A stretch of 64,000 bases of DNA from Chondrus crispus (GCF_000350225.1 NW_005178995.1:175019-239018); one strand, 5' to 3'. Positions 9,985 to 22,229 are shown, counted from the stretch's first letter. The notes: generated by a model from the sequence alone, not told the origin. Program-made: numbers and translations.

Positions 9985-10948
9985 TCCGATAGGCTGATTT
10001 GACCTTCCTGTGTTGTTCCAATGCGGCGGTTCGCGCGGCGTCAACTTCCAATGTACCTGGCCGAACGACGTGGCCCAGGTACTTGATCTTTTCGACGAAA
10101 AATTCGCACTTGCGAAGCTTGAGCTTCACACCTGCCTTTTTTAATACAGACAGTGTCTCGTCAACGTGGACGACGTGCTCCTCCTAGGATTTTCTGAAGA
10201 TGATGATATCATCTAGATATACCAGACAGCATTTCCAGTGGAACGGAGAGAGCAGGATATCCATGGCTCTCTGAAATGTCGCTGGCGCGTTGGTAAGCCC
10301 GAAGGGCATTCTTGAAAAACGGTAGAGACCTGAGTGACACGAAAAAGCTGTCTTGTCGCGGTCCGCTTCCGGAATAGGCATCTGCCAATACCCTGAAATC
10401 GCGTCCAATGCGGAAAACACCTTGGTGTCTCCCAACGAGTCCAGACACTCATCCATGCGCGGCAAAGGGTACGTGTCCTTCACCGTTACCGCGTTTAACC
10501 TGCGGTAGTCTACGAAAAAGCGCATCGATCCATCCGGCTTGGGCACTAATAAAACGGGCGACGCCCATTCTGACTGCGCCGGCTCGATGACTGCTGCTTC
10601 TAACATCTTCTGTACTTCTGAGTCCTCGACCTCCCGAGCCTTTGGACCGGCTCGGTAGGGAGCTTGTGCAATTGGCCTTGTATCCGGGGCCAGTTCAATC
10701 CGGTGGACCGTGGTGATGATCTCACCGAGAGTCCCATCCCACATCCTTGAATACTTCTTCAACATCCGACGGAATCTTTCGCGCAGCCGGTCCGGCACGT
10801 GGCTCAGGTCGAGCTCCTTCACGTCCGGCGAGGGAGGCTCAATCCGCCACTCCGGCTTCGTAGTTGCCGTCGCGGAGAGCCCTTCCTCCCGTTCTCCCTG
10901 CTGGTCCTCGCGATCTTGTTCCGACGGTTCGCATCTTCTCTCGCCCAT
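9985..10948 (-). pseudogene. Ty3/gypsy reverse transcriptase fragment with one nonsense codon
   Basis: The minus frame 10948-10184 is a Ty3/gypsy reverse transcriptase. It has a linker with DKTRPIAQ-like spacing (HRIELAPDTRPIAQAPYR), then SPVLLVPKPDGSMRFFVDYR, the first catalytic Asp in FSALDAISGYWQ, the finger motif FGLTNAPATFQR, and the active-site motif YLDDIII. A TAG at about 10184-10186 stops the frame. Translation in the same frame beyond it continues RT thumb sequence (HVDETLSVLKKAGVKLKLRK, then KIKYLGHVVRPG) to about 9990, where the element is cut off. RNase H and integrase are missing. Upstream it is joined out of frame to a gag remnant, so this is the 3' half of an internally deleted element. 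Confidence 0.9.
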
Positions 10949-12046
10949 AGGCGGCGGGATAGAATTAGTAAATTTTTCCTCATCCCTTTCTTGAATTCCA
11001 AGTACCTCACCAATGGTGGTATGTCTCTTCTGATCTTTTGCACGGCGGTCCGCCGCTTGCCCGACAAACGTGTCTGCGGGTTCCGCAGGCGGTACGTCCT
11101 GTACGAAAGCAACTTCTTACAGAGGTGGTTGGTCGGATTTAATTCCTCCGACTCCTCCCATCGCGGTCCGCGCCGCGTCGCGATGTCTTCTGGCATCGCT
11201 TCCTTGTCTCTCCGCGAGGCGGACGAAGTGACTCCGCCTCTTTTGAAGCTCTTCTTATTTGACGAAATTCCATTCCCTTCTGTCGATCTTCGGTCGGAAT
11301 TTCTGGAATGGTTCGACGAGCCGTCGCCACCATTTTCTTCTGAAACATTCGACTCCGAATTTGAGTCGCAATTTTCGCGGTCGTCACTACAGTGACTTTT
11401 CTTCTTCTTTCGGCCTTTGGTCGACTTGGGGCTCTTCCACTTGGAATCCCGGGTCCGGACTGACTTGTCCTTCTTCGTTGGACTGTCGATTTCTTTTCCG
11501 TCGGAGAGCGGTCCCGCGTCCAAACTTGGTTCGGCCCGGCCGGCAGCTTGGTCAAGGTCCTTGAGTCGCGGCGAAGCGCGGTAGAACCGGTCGTCGATGC
11601 TGTCTCTTGTCTTGGCCAGCGTTTCCAGGGCCTGATTCGCGTCTCGCCGCGCTTCTTTCGCGGCGAGCTTTACCGAATCCAGCACTTCCGGATCTCGGCC
11701 CGGGGACGCATCGGTACTTAAATTCTCAACGAGAACCACACGGGCTGTCAGCTCTTCAAGCGCAGCATGGAACTCGGATTTTAGCACTCCTGTTGCTTCT
11801 GAAAAATGCCCAGATGTTCGTCGAACTTGCCCTTCGTCTCCTGACGAATCTCCTCGCACAACTATTCGAACTTCTCTTCCAGCCATTTTTCTCAACGGCT
11901 GTCCCCGAAGGGGACGCTTCTGCAACTGGATCAGTAGCCGAATTTCCTTGGCTTCGTGTACGAGGTTCTCGCAGAATCCTCGACTCTCGAGCTGATCCAG
12001 CCCTTCTGACCCCAGGACCGACGTCCTTGAGTCGGCTTGATGCCAT
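10949..12046 (-). pseudogene. Ty3/gypsy gag remnant, frameshifted
   Basis: The best-kept frame runs 11925-10819, and an ATG at 12046 in another frame probably marks the original start. Around 11560-11850 three frames each look gag-like in turn, implying several frameshifts. The diagnostic part is near the C-terminus: LLSYRTYRLRNPQTR followed by a basic helix, clearly related to AVAYRTYRLENRNAR in the gag at 18.3-20.2 kb. The middle is charged and low in complexity (Ser/Lys/Asp). At about 10980 the gag sequence passes straight into a pre-RT linker in a different frame, so protease and the gag 3' end have been deleted. Confidence 0.75.
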
Positions 12047-12491
12047 GGTCCGCTCTTAATAAACGAGACCTATCGAACTAATTTACCTATTTCCGTCTCC
12101 TGATTTCAGTTCCAGATTCTAGGTCGGGCTTCGTAGTTTCCAGATTCTAGGTCGGGAGGCCACTTATGTAGTGCAATGTGCCTGTCAGGCCGGAACCAGG
12201 GTCCAACGGTCCAGCGACAACACAACCAACAAACAACAATCAACAAGAGTTGCCGACGGCACAGCCCTACGGAGTGTCCGATTCTCCCTTTCCCTTTAAG
12301 TGGGTTTGCGGCCCACAGTAGCTCAAGTCCCTGATAGGGGGGGGCAAAAGAAAGAGGCCCGCCCAGGGACGAATGGTGGTAGAGTCTTGTACAGGCAGCT
12401 GCTCGGCGAGTTCGGGGCGGTGACTAGGAAGCCGTGCCCGATGGGTCGTAAATCCAATGTTCGCGGAGCGCCTGTTACACCTTATACCCTT
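12047..12491. other. Leader region of the 10-12 kb gypsy remnant
   Basis: This lies between the gag start and the LTR-like block on the minus strand. It holds a short direct repeat, TTCCAGATTCTAGGTCGGG, twice at about 12110-12154. No coding sequence recognised. Confidence 0.4.
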
Positions 12492-13018
12492 TGTGGTATA
12501 GCTACCTTCGTCCCGACCACTCAGAACGAGGGGGGCTAGAGGTAAGGGAGCGCGCGACGCTGGGTAACCCACGCGAGCGCAAACCGTACGGAAGGACTCG
12601 AAAAGAGGGAAGGCTCACGTGGCCGGTGACGGGCAGCCGGTCGGTGTTGTTAGATCCGGACGGCCGGTCACGGGTTAGAAGCCTGAGACTTAGAGGTAAA
12701 ACCGGACCGAGTTAGCAAAAAGCCGTAAAGGGAAGGGAGGCGAGTCTGCCCCCATTTACTGGAACGGGGCAGGTGCCCTCGGTCTTAACCCCTAAGTGAG
12801 ACGCCAGGACACCTGTCCCGCTACAGTAGCTGTTACATACTGTATACCAGCTACTGCACTAAATTGGCTAATTTGTGCCATTAACCACTAATTGCTAATT
12901 ACTTACCGGACGGGTCGCACACGTGTGCCCGTGGCCACAACCGGCGCCAACGGTTGTGTCACGTGTACGCCGTGGAGGTACTACTGTGCTCGCAGAGGGC
13001 GCGTGCACGATTACTACA
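12492..13018 (-). repeat. Probable 5' LTR of the minus-strand gypsy remnant
   Basis: It begins TGTGGTATAGC and may end ATTACTACA, matching in reverse the ends of the 667-bp LTRs of the gypsy element further along (TGTAGTATAAC...TTATACCACA). Internal similarity is also clear: GGACACCTGTCCC, GGTCTTAACCCCT and TTTACTGG occur in the same order as in the reverse complement of those LTRs. It lies on the correct side of the gag start. The right border is uncertain: another TACTACA end lies near 14105, so the LTR could be longer. Confidence 0.55.
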
Positions 13019-14507
13019 GTAGTAACCGCCCGTCTCGACGGTTCTCATCTCCCACCGGGGGTCGCGGTGTGGAATTGTACCACACCCTTGATAAGGTCTT
13101 CGACGGGGGCGTGGCAACGCAGCCCGACGGGAATTAGCAAACAAGTAGCAGCGCTACACCTCCGCACTGCCCGATGGCAAAGTACCGACACCGGAACGGT
13201 CGCAACCTGTATCCGATGGAACCAACACTGTCCTGTATACACAACAGGACCTTCGAGGGAGACGTCGTCGCAACAGCCTCCGTCGGTGGACGTAAACAAG
13301 TAGCAGCGCTACACCCACGTGTCGCCCGATGGCCAAGACACCTACACCGGTGCGGTCGCAACCAAAGCCGATGGCATCAACAACAAACAAAAGAACCAAC
13401 ACAAGAGCCCGATGACTCCAGTCGTCACAATGCGGATTGCAATCAGGCACTGTGGAACCAACACAAGATAAGGGAATAGAAATAGAGATAGAAATAGAAA
13501 AGGATAGGTGAAATAAAGGAAAAGGAAAGGGAACCCCCGAGCGCAAAGGATAACGTAATCTGTGGTAAAAGGGAGCGTCTTGGGAAAGACGGACTTCGAC
13601 CAAGGCGATATTCAACTCAGGCAACTCGGGTTACCTTTACTGACTTGGTGGTCAGAGGGCTAAGGTATATATCGCCCCGCCGGAGCCACTACAGTAGCTC
13701 CCGGCGCTAGATCCTAGATCTAATCTAGTGTCAGCAAAATTAATGCCAACTAATTAACTAAATAAAATAAAATAATTGATAATTGAAACTGTGCAATTAT
13801 TCACACGTGTGTCCCCCAACCCGGACTACTTTTCATATCCAAATATTTTCCTTTCTTTTCACCCCCCTTTTCAGGTGCGTATTGCACTACAGATTAGATC
13901 AACAACAGGATCCCCTACTGTAGAGCTCGACGCTCTACAGTACAACCGCGCGTGTCCACGTCTATACCACGGGAACAAGGGACACGCGCATACACGTGCA
14001 CACGTGTACCACGCGCGAACGAAGCACGCACGCACCACGGGTAATACGTGCACTATCAGCCTCGACATAGCTGGCAGTATTACAGTGCAGGCCGACCTGT
14101 ACTACAGTAGCCCACTACAGTACCTCGGTAGTATAGTGTTATGATAGATTGTTTTGTATAATAATTATGGAGCGGACCGACGGCGGCAGGAGGAGGGCAA
14201 GCACGGACTTGTCCTCAACCGACCGCCAAGGCCAGCCCACCCAGCTTATTCTAACTACGCGCCTTCGCCTTCGCGCGCGTTAGGAGGAAGGGAGCGGGTA
14301 GGGGACACACGCGTGCGCGAGCGAGACCAGATCCGCCTCCGCCCGTCAGCGCTGGTACGTTACCCAGCGCTGCTCCGGGGCGTCGAGGCGTAGATCAGCC
14401 CGCGCGTACGCTCGTCCCCGACCTTCCCGCTCTACCACACCGCTACCAGGGCCCGCTTCCCTGCCTCGTTAGCTGGGGCTTCACCCGTCTTCCTGTTCTG
14501 ACGGGGT
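13019..14507. other. GC-rich, LTR-like and repetitive DNA, no gene
   Basis: It contains a direct repeat of about 155 bp (ACAAGTAGCAGCGCTACACC at 13141, repeated at 13296), and around 13900-14120 many TACAGTA, ACGTGT and TACTACAGT motifs like those of the gypsy LTRs. It probably represents decayed LTR material. The short ORFs do not look like proteins. Confidence 0.4.
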
Positions 14508-15942
14508 CTACAGGTCGAACTGCGCATACACCTCTAGTCGTCTGGGGGTGTTTATGCTACAGTTTGGCATTCGCACTTTGAAAGTCACAGGCTTACACGA
14601 GTATGTCTCACAGACATGACATGCCTTGCGAATGTCTTCTAAAATTGCTTTGGTATTTTTACAGAGCTTCTCATGAGACGCCCGACGAAGCAGATTGAGT
14701 AATTTTCCGATGGAAGGGTGCATGAATTGATTATACAATTTCCGGAGAGTCTCTGTTGAGTAGTGTATGAACTCGGTTTTATCCCATTCGATATATATGT
14801 GCGCGTTTTTTCTTACACAGTCCCTGAGCCATCCGTCGTAGACAGACTGCAATTTGTTTCGCACAATTAATATGTTCCATCCGAGATAATCTAGAACATC
14901 CGGGCCAATCAAAAATGGGATATTTGGCTTATTCACGTGCGTTTTAACTTGTACTGGTCCATGGGGCGTTGTAATGATTAAGAATACAACTCCTAGAGAG
15001 GGCGATACGTGATATCCGAAAATAAAGTTTGCTGGTTCTCGCCAAGGTTTGAGAGTGACGCCATATTTCTTCTCATAAAGGAGCTGCTGAGAGAAACCGA
15101 CAACGGTACGATATGCTCCGGTATCTACACATGCGCCTTCAAACTGCTGTACTGTAGTGTTCCTGAGAGTTAGGGCGTAAACATTCTGTGTAGAAACTCG
15201 AAAGCCTTTTACGGGATCTCCAATTACTGGAAACTTGTCTAGTTCCTTTGGCAGTTTGACGCCAGACAGAAGGCCATGTTTTATGATCTGTCTGGCACTT
15301 GAAAATTCGCCTGAGCCAATTCGTCCTCTCCACCAAAATTAATTCCAAGTGCTGGGTCCCTTACGCTTTCTGTGCTGACGTGGGGCTCTTGTTTAAGTTT
15401 GAGATTGGACAGGAGAAGTGTTTCAAAAGATTGGGGTTGTCCTCGCGAATGCTCTCTTCACTGTTGCTGCAGCTGAAATATTCTTCTTCATCAACGACAA
15501 GCTCATACAGTACCTGTGCAGCTGCTGTGATGGGACTTCCTCCAATTTCTCTCATCCTAGATCTCGCGGCTTCACCAAAGTTTTCTCCACTCAGTTCCCT
15601 GCAGTCGCTTCTATAATGTCCGAATCTCCTGCATTTAAAACACAGTACTTTGGTCATGTCCCTTTTTCGATCTCCATCACTTTTCGCGAAAACCGGTCCG
15701 CTTGTCGATTGAGCAGTTCTCATATTGGGAGAACGAACGGGGGCACGAAATGGCTGCATACTCCCGAAGCGAATATTCATGACTCCTTGCTTCGAGTGTG
15801 CGTATTGCGCGCCATATCCAATAAACCTTGAGCTCTGAGCCGTTCGCAAATCGTCAGATGACTCAGGGTCATTGCTCCACGCCTTACTTCGTTTTCCCAA
15901 ATAACCAGAGATGCTGACTGTTGTGGATTCAGGCTATCTGCC
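14508..15942 (-). pseudogene. Ty1/copia remnant: gag C-terminus, protease, pre-integrase
   Basis: Three minus-strand pieces are in the right order. 15942-15361 ends a gag with a CCHC zinc knuckle, CFKCRRFGHYRSDC (about 15642-15601). About 15170-14940 holds a retroviral-type aspartic protease with ACVDTGAYRTVVGF (DTG at about 15117-15125). 14936-14508 continues in the same frame with PFLIGPDVLDY, a pre-integrase domain and CHVCETY, then stops at the first integrase residues. It matches Copia-3 (38-45 kb) in domain order and motif wording, so it belongs to the same lineage. The 15.17-15.36 kb stretch has frame breaks, and everything 3' of the integrase start is lost. Confidence 0.85.
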
Positions 15943-16709
15943 TTGTTGCCTCTCCCCTGTGTAATTCTTTGTTGACCTCACTTGATGTAGTCGGTGCCCC
16001 GCAATACTGTGATCATACTATAATTGCGTGGCTAATAGCAATAATTACCTGTCCGTCCATGTGCATCTATGTGAGTCAAGACATAGCTACCTTGTCCACT
16101 GCATTGGTTCACTTCCCTTTTGTGTACCTCGATACACTTTTCTATAAGTACCGTAGGAGAACGCGGAAATGGATGAGGCGACACCGATTTGATCCATCTC
16201 ATTCGATACATTAAAGGTCACGATCGACCCAAAAAAGAGAGAACTACCAGGAGCACACTCTCACCTTGGTAAGAATTTTCTACTTCGACCTATCGATTAT
16301 TGTCTACTCCCTTTTGTCAGCCGACATCCGTGGTGAAACACGCAACACTGACTTCGAAGTGATCCATTATCACAGGGATGCTGGAAGGGAGCTCGCGGTA
16401 GACTAACAGCCTGCACTTCCACGCCGGTGGGGCAGATCAGCGTCAATTGCGAGCGGGAAGTCCTTCCGGTCTGGAAGGGCGCTGGAAGCTAAGCTTCCAG
16501 TTTGAAATCTTTACTGTCGGTTGTATTTGCGTTTTTCTGTAGTGTTTGTTGCTCCTCATCTCTGGTGGAGCTACAATTCTATTACTAAGTACGAGTCTGA
16601 GTGTAAAGTTTGTGCTCATGGTGAGGGGATTCCTCCTTACATTATGCAGTATTCACCTGTCCCGTTCTGATGCAATCCGGAGTTGCACGTCTTTCTTGGT
16701 TTCCTGCTA
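15943..16709. other. Intergenic or decayed element DNA
   Basis: No ORF here resembles a protein. A short palindrome, CTGGAAGCT-A-AGCTTCCAG, lies at about 16491-16509. The stretch ends at the TA target of the next element. Confidence 0.4.
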
Positions 16710-17535
16710 CAGTGAATCCTCGCTAACTGCATGCTCGATTTGTGCATATTCTCGATATCTCCATGCGTTCGTCAGCTACCAGCTGCGGAGTCGCGAATCC
16801 AGCTTGCGTATGACACTGGACTGCATACCGCATAACTGCATCAAGAAAGTGATCCTTAGTCATATCGAACCCTCATACAGAGGCAACCTATGAAACAAAT
16901 AAAAACGTATGACAACAAATATGCAGTGATTCGCCATCGCCGTCGGCACTGCAAATTCAACACCGGCGGCGGACTGCAAAGTCAACACCAGCGGCGGCAC
17001 GCAGAATTTAGGCCGTAGGACAGAGGCATTAGGCTACAGTCCAACTTCACTATACTGTGAAACATCGCAACACCATGGTTTATAGGCACACGCTCTCCCA
17101 GTTGCATCACAACCGTCCTCAACCACCAAACCGAAACAACATAGACTCCCATACACGACTCACCTCACTCACAGTCGTCCAGAAACAGAAAGTAATGGAC
17201 GAGCGAGTGCGTCGAATTTCTGCAGGTGAATCATTTCACCAAGAAGCGCTCGCACAGTGGGCCTACGACAAATTCCACCTCCTCCGTAAGCCGAACCAAT
17301 CTACCATCTCTCGCATCATCAAAAATGCAACTCGCCCGTCCCTCTTTCCTTCAGCAATCCACAAGCGCTACACTTATGGAAATTGTAGAGAGTTGGAGGC
17401 AGCATTGCATTCCTGGATCAATGCTCAATTTCGCGCACGGCGCTGTGTGAATGGAAGTTTAATTATTGCGAAGGCAAGGAGGTTACAGCATCTCATGAAC
17501 TTGTCCCTTCCGCCGCAGAAACAAACCAAGCTTAT

Positions 17536-18202
17536 TGTAGTATAACGACGGACGCGCGCGCGGGGAGATTATTAACAGTGCGGCCGTGCACGGTGGACAC
17601 GTGGGCGGGTGTGCCCACGTGTAGGGAGCGCGCGTGTGGCGAGCGGTCGTAATCTGGCGTACGTGTACAGTAGTGCACGTATCGGCCAAGCGGTAGTCTA
17701 CCAGTATGACGCGTGTACGCTAGCACACGTGGCATCCGTGCGGTAGTCTGTAAGCAGCGCGTGTGTACAGTAGTACACACGTGTAGCCGCAGCGTCCGCG
17801 CGGTAATTAGAAATTGAGGCCCTAGTTCTTTAATGGCGTACAGTATCTGGTACGCACTAGGCGGCAGGTACTGTATACTGGGACAGGTGTCCGAGGCGTT
17901 CCTCTGAGGGGTTAAGACCTGACACCCGTCCCCACCAGTAAACTGGGGCAAGCTCGCCCCCGTCCCTTTCGTGCCTATATACGTCCGTTTCGGTTGTCTA
18001 TCGCGCGCGATGGCTTCTAACCCGTTACCGGTCGCTCCCGTTCACGCACCACGGGGCGACTGCGCGTAACCGGCCAGTGAGCCACTCCCTTTTCGCGAGC
18101 TCGTCCGATCGGTTCAATTAGCGCGTCGCGTCCACGCCGCGTGCTCCCTCGCTAAAGCCTCCGCCTCTCACCCAACCCAGGGCGGAGAGGAGTTATACCA
18201 CA
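17536..18202 (+). repeat. 5' LTR of the gypsy element
   Basis: 667 bp, TGTAGTATAACG...TTATACCACA. A TATA-like CCTATATACG lies at about 17972. About nine substitutions separate it from the 3' LTR by eye. Confidence 0.95.
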
Positions 18203-18330
18203 TTTGGTACTCTTGTGGAGGGGATAACTCTCGAGGTTGAGCCGCACGCGTGGTCGCTCGATCGCACGCAGAACCGTACGGACGGAAAAGGTTGAGAAAT
18301 CACCGCGTCGATCGCGAAGCGTATTCGACG

Positions 18331-20188
18331 ATGAACCGACCGGATCAAGGGGGAGACTCCGCCTCCGGGCATCTGAGCACCCGCAGTGGCAGTGGCGCAC
18401 CGCGCCCCCTGGTGTGGAACCCGGAAGCCCTGCTGCGACCGCCACCGCGACCGGGCCGCACGCGAGCGACCGCATCGGATGTTACGCCGGCCGTGTCGGC
18501 AGGCACTGAGAATCGCGTCCAATGGATGGTCGACGCGATTCAGCCGCGCATCCAGGCCTGGGTCGAGGAGTTCCTCGCGACAGAGCTCCCCCAGGTAGCG
18601 CGCGTATGCCTCGACCGAACGGTGCCCGCGCTCGTGGACGCGCACGTACGCAGCGCGATACCACCGCTTTTGGACGAACTTCTACCCGCTCAAGTCCAAT
18701 GCGAGGTGGTGACCGCGCTCACCACTGTGGATGAAGAATCCCCGTCCGGCACGGCTCTAAAGGGAGCGATCAGCTCCGCCGTGGCCAATCGTCTGGCCAC
18801 GACCTTCGCCGGAGCAGGAGTCGAAGCACGCGAGCAGCGCGACTCAACCGCTCCGGATTCTACGCTAACGCACGCTGAACCGATCGGCGCCGCACCCGGG
18901 ATCGGTACAATGGCCCCTCACCCGGAGGGTAAGACCATTTACCTCCCACCAATTTATGGTGCTACAGGAGGGCCCACAGAAAATGGCCCTCCCGTACTCG
19001 CCGATACGGCTGGCCCCCGCGGGACAGAAAACCGCCTGGGGCGCTTCGCGACAGAAAAGCGACAGCCGTATCGGTCGAGCAGAAGAAGCGCACCCGGCGC
19101 TCAAGGCTACACCTCGGAGGGTACAGAAAACCCCTCCGAGGAAGAAGACACAAGATGTCGCCACAGGGCGACGCGCAAGAACCGCGACGGACGCTACGCG
19201 CGATACCGCGATGCCGGAGGAGGTGGATACCCCTCCGATGACGAGGACACCGAGTCGGACGAATCGCGCAGAAGCGACCGTAGAGGCCGCAATGCGCGCG
19301 ACCGACGTCGGTTCCGGCGAAAACACTCCGATCCGGAGGGCTACAGTAGCCCCGGCGGAGAAGGAGACCGCCACCGCAGGGGCAGAGACCGCTGGTCTGC
19401 CCCGAGGCGGGATCCGAAACGGTTGCCGGTGATCAGACCGCTGAACGACCTGTTCACCAAGGCCGTCGCCTACCGCACGTATAGGCTGGAAAATCGCAAC
19501 GCGCGCTACGACGCGAGTACCGCGCGGCGAGTTAACCGTTATCGGAAGAAGTTGGACGTCCCGCTGAAAACCCACACGCTCGGTGGTCAAGATCCAATCG
19601 CGGTGCTAGGATTTTTCGCGACGCACCCGGGCGTGGAGTACCAAGCGGTGGCATGCTACGCGCAAGCGATAGGCGAGACGCACCGCTCTGCTCGAAGACA
19701 GGCGACCTCGCTCGCGTCGCTTCAAGCACCGTCCGATTCGGTGAGAAGATTCACGCGCAACGCGCGGACAAGGCCTGTGCTGTCGTTCGAGTCCCTATCT
19801 GAACTCCCGACAGTGCGCGGAACCGAAACGGAGGAGATACTGGCGGTGACGGACCAGTCGGCGACGCCGAGCTCGCTTAGCTCGTCGCCGACTAGCTACC
19901 ATCCGTCACCTGCCTCGTCCCCGGCGGGCGCACCGACGGCGCCCGCCCAACACGGTGATGCGCGCGCACATCCGTACGGAAGGCCAGTTCAGAACCAGCG
20001 GGTCCGGTTCTCCAACCAACGATTACCTGGACCCCCGCCGTGTCGGTTCTGTCTGGACCTGACTCACCGACAGGAGTAATGTCCTGTGGTGGCGGATAGC
20101 GCGCTGCGTTCGAAGCTTTTGCAGGCCCGCGAGGCCAATTACCAAAAGCTTCGGATCCGTCAAGGTCTCCGCCCAGGCTCGCCGTTCT
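18331..20188 (+). pseudogene. Gypsy gag, stop codon inside the zinc knuckle
   Basis: The frame opens with ATG at 18331 (the GTG at 18250 is unlikely as a start). It runs through a folded-looking N-terminal third, a highly charged Arg/Asp/Ser region, and the conserved AVAYRTYRLENRNAR segment shared with the gag remnant at 11 kb. At the end it reads CRFCLDLTHRQE, then TAA (20077-20079), then TGT (Cys). With the stop counted as one residue the spacing is exactly CX2CX4HX4C, so the stop falls within the CCHC knuckle. The same frame continues open to about 20188. It is either a nonsense mutation or a readthrough codon; I favour mutation. Confidence 0.85.
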
Positions 20189-20207
20189 AGCGTCAACCGC
20201 CGACCGC

Positions 20208-21640
20208 GTGGCGAAATTCGCGTGCGCAGGCTCCCACGGGCATCAACGTGGTCAAGCCGCGCGAGACCGTCCAATCGGAAGAACCCGCCCTACCGCTGAC
20301 GGACGAGGGGCCCGAGGACCTTGGGTTGACGGGGGAAGCCGGGGAGGACGCGTAGAGGCGTCGACGATCCTCCCCGTGCCAAGCCTCAATAAACAAGGCA
20401 CCCCGTTGACCGCTTCGGTACGCGCGCAATCGCAGAGCCGAACGGACGAAGCGGCAATTTGCTTCTTCAAGAAGCAGAATTATAAGGTCACCGCAACGGT
20501 CGGACAACGACGCGCGATGATGCGTGCCATCACGCCGGTTCTAGATTCGGGCGCCGGCCCGAATCTAATCCACCTACGCTGTGTGGCAGAACCGTGGCGC
20601 GCTGCCATCCAGTCCGCGCGGAGCCCGCCGCTCATCGACGCTTCGAGTAAGTCGATGAAGGCCCTTGGCGAGCTCAAACTGTACGTCCGGATTGGTGAGT
20701 TCGTCGCGCGCGTACCGTTCTTGGTCGTCACCAACCTTGCGGTGGACTGTATCATCGGAACCACGTTCCTGGATCGCCACGTGAAGGCGATCCTGCCACC
20801 GCAGAGGAAGGTGCTGTTCCATCATGCGCCGTCCGTAGCGTTGACGGGAGTCACACCCTCGAGACACGACCGCAAGATGGCCTCGAGGGGACCGTCACAG
20901 CAGCTCCCGCAGGAGGAAAATTCGGCCGACCGGAAGCGCGCGCAGTTCCCGACGAACGTACCGTCACGGAAAATTCGCGTGGTCAAGGGGGTCACGATAC
21001 CCCCGATGACCCAAGCGATGGTACGCGTCGCAACACCGGTTGGGGGGCTTTGCTTCCTGCAAAACCACCCCAAAGCGGCGCATAATAATTTATGCCTGAT
21101 GGCCCAGGGGGTCATGGACCTCTTCCGGGGCGAGCCGTTTACGGTGCTCGTTAGCAACTTCGGAAACGGTGCGGTCCACGTCCCCAAGCATACCGTTGTC
21201 GGTCTCGCGTTGCCATCCCCCACACACATCCTGACACTTGGCGTAGCGGCCCCCGGAGAGGCCGACGCTAAGGAAGGGGGAGGGAACAAAAATAATTCCT
21301 CGACCGCTACGGAGGAACAAGCGCAATGCAAACAACCAGTTACGGACGATGGCAGAAAAAAATCCTCCACCGCTACGGAAAGATACGCGCGTCGCAAAGA
21401 ATCCGCTACGGGAGGAGGCGCGCGACGCGAAAAACCGGAAACGGACGACGCCCACAGTGGCAATCCCGCTAACGCGGATGAGCGGACCGATACGGACGCG
21501 GAGAAGACCCGCTCGTGGGAAGAAGACGTCCATATTTGTGCAGAAGACAGCACCGTCCGATTTAATTCTCCCCGGTACTGTACTGCAGGACGCAAGGACC
21601 CATCGAGAGGACCCACGGACCCCGGTGAAGTACAAGCGCG
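20208..21640 (+). CDS. Gypsy aspartic protease and pre-RT linker (truncated pol)
   Basis: The open frame 20208-21725 contains TPVLDSGAGPNLIHL (DSG at about 20545), the active site of a retropepsin-like protease. About 60 residues later VDCIIGTTFLDRHVKAI forms the second conserved block before the end of the protease fold. It then holds the linker that normally leads into RT (IPPMTQAMVRV; GLCFLQN; NLCLMAQGVMDL; VLVSNFGNGAVHVPKHTVVG). Instead of RT there is a low-complexity, Lys/Ala/Thr-rich repeat region (21290-21500), and by about 21640 integrase C-terminal sequence starts in another frame. No start codon is certain; in intact elements this would be made as a gag-pol fusion. Confidence 0.8.
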
Positions 21641-22229
21641 CTACGCTGCGCAAGCTTCGCGACGCGCTCGACCGTGCTCGGACGAAATTAACCGCATCGC
21701 AAAAGCGGTACAAGGACGATTTTGACAAGAAGGTCCGCTTCCGTCCGGTCGTTGTGGCGGGCGATTTTGTCTACGTTGATCGCCCGCCCCGCCCGTTGAC
21801 AAGCGTCGAGCGACGCACGCGTGCGCAAGGTACGGCCGGAACGGACGAGCTCTCTGTCAAACTACTACCGAAGACAGAGGGTCCGTTTCGCGTGCACTCC
21901 GCTACGGACACCACGGTCCTCATCGAGCAGGACGGCGTGGAAAATCGCGTGAGCATCGACCGCGTTACGAAGATGCCGCGCGGGCCGGGGGATACCGTCA
22001 CCCGGCCACATCGACTGAATCGGACGCACAAGCTGCAACGCCAAGAGCGGAGTACGTCGTTGACCGCATTGTCGGACACCGTACTACGCGCGGCGGGATC
22101 CACTACAAGGTCCGGTGGTATGGATATACCGCTTCGGACGACACCTACGAGCCCGCCGATGGGCTTCCGCAGCAGTTTATCGACCGGTATTGGCGCTCGC
22201 GCCAACAAGGATCAAGCGTGCATGCGTAG
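21640..22229 (+). pseudogene. Integrase C-terminal domain and chromodomain
   Basis: The frame through 21646-21990 reads as the C-terminal domain of a Ty3/gypsy integrase: a helix ending LTASQKRYKDDFDKKVRF, the beta strand AGDFVYVDRPP, KLLPKTEGPFRVHS and the DGVENRVSIDRV strand. A frameshift between about 21990 and 22044 leads into frame three, where 22050-22199 encodes a chromodomain: EYVVDRIVGHR, then HYKVRWYGYTASDDTYEPAD and a C-terminal helix ending FIDRYW, with a stop at 22227-22229. Chromodomains at this position define the chromovirus clade and direct integration to particular chromatin. The aromatic cage positions look plausible (Y at the start, W-Y of VRWYGY), but the domain is cut off from the integrase by the frameshift. 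Confidence 0.85.

Noticed and set aside
11259..12059. Plus-strand ORFs over the 11-12 kb gag remnant
   Set aside because: No similarity to any family, and the minus strand carries the conserved gag segment.
18865..21728. Long minus-strand ORFs opposite the gypsy gag and protease
   Set aside because: Antisense shadows of GC-rich coding DNA, without motifs.
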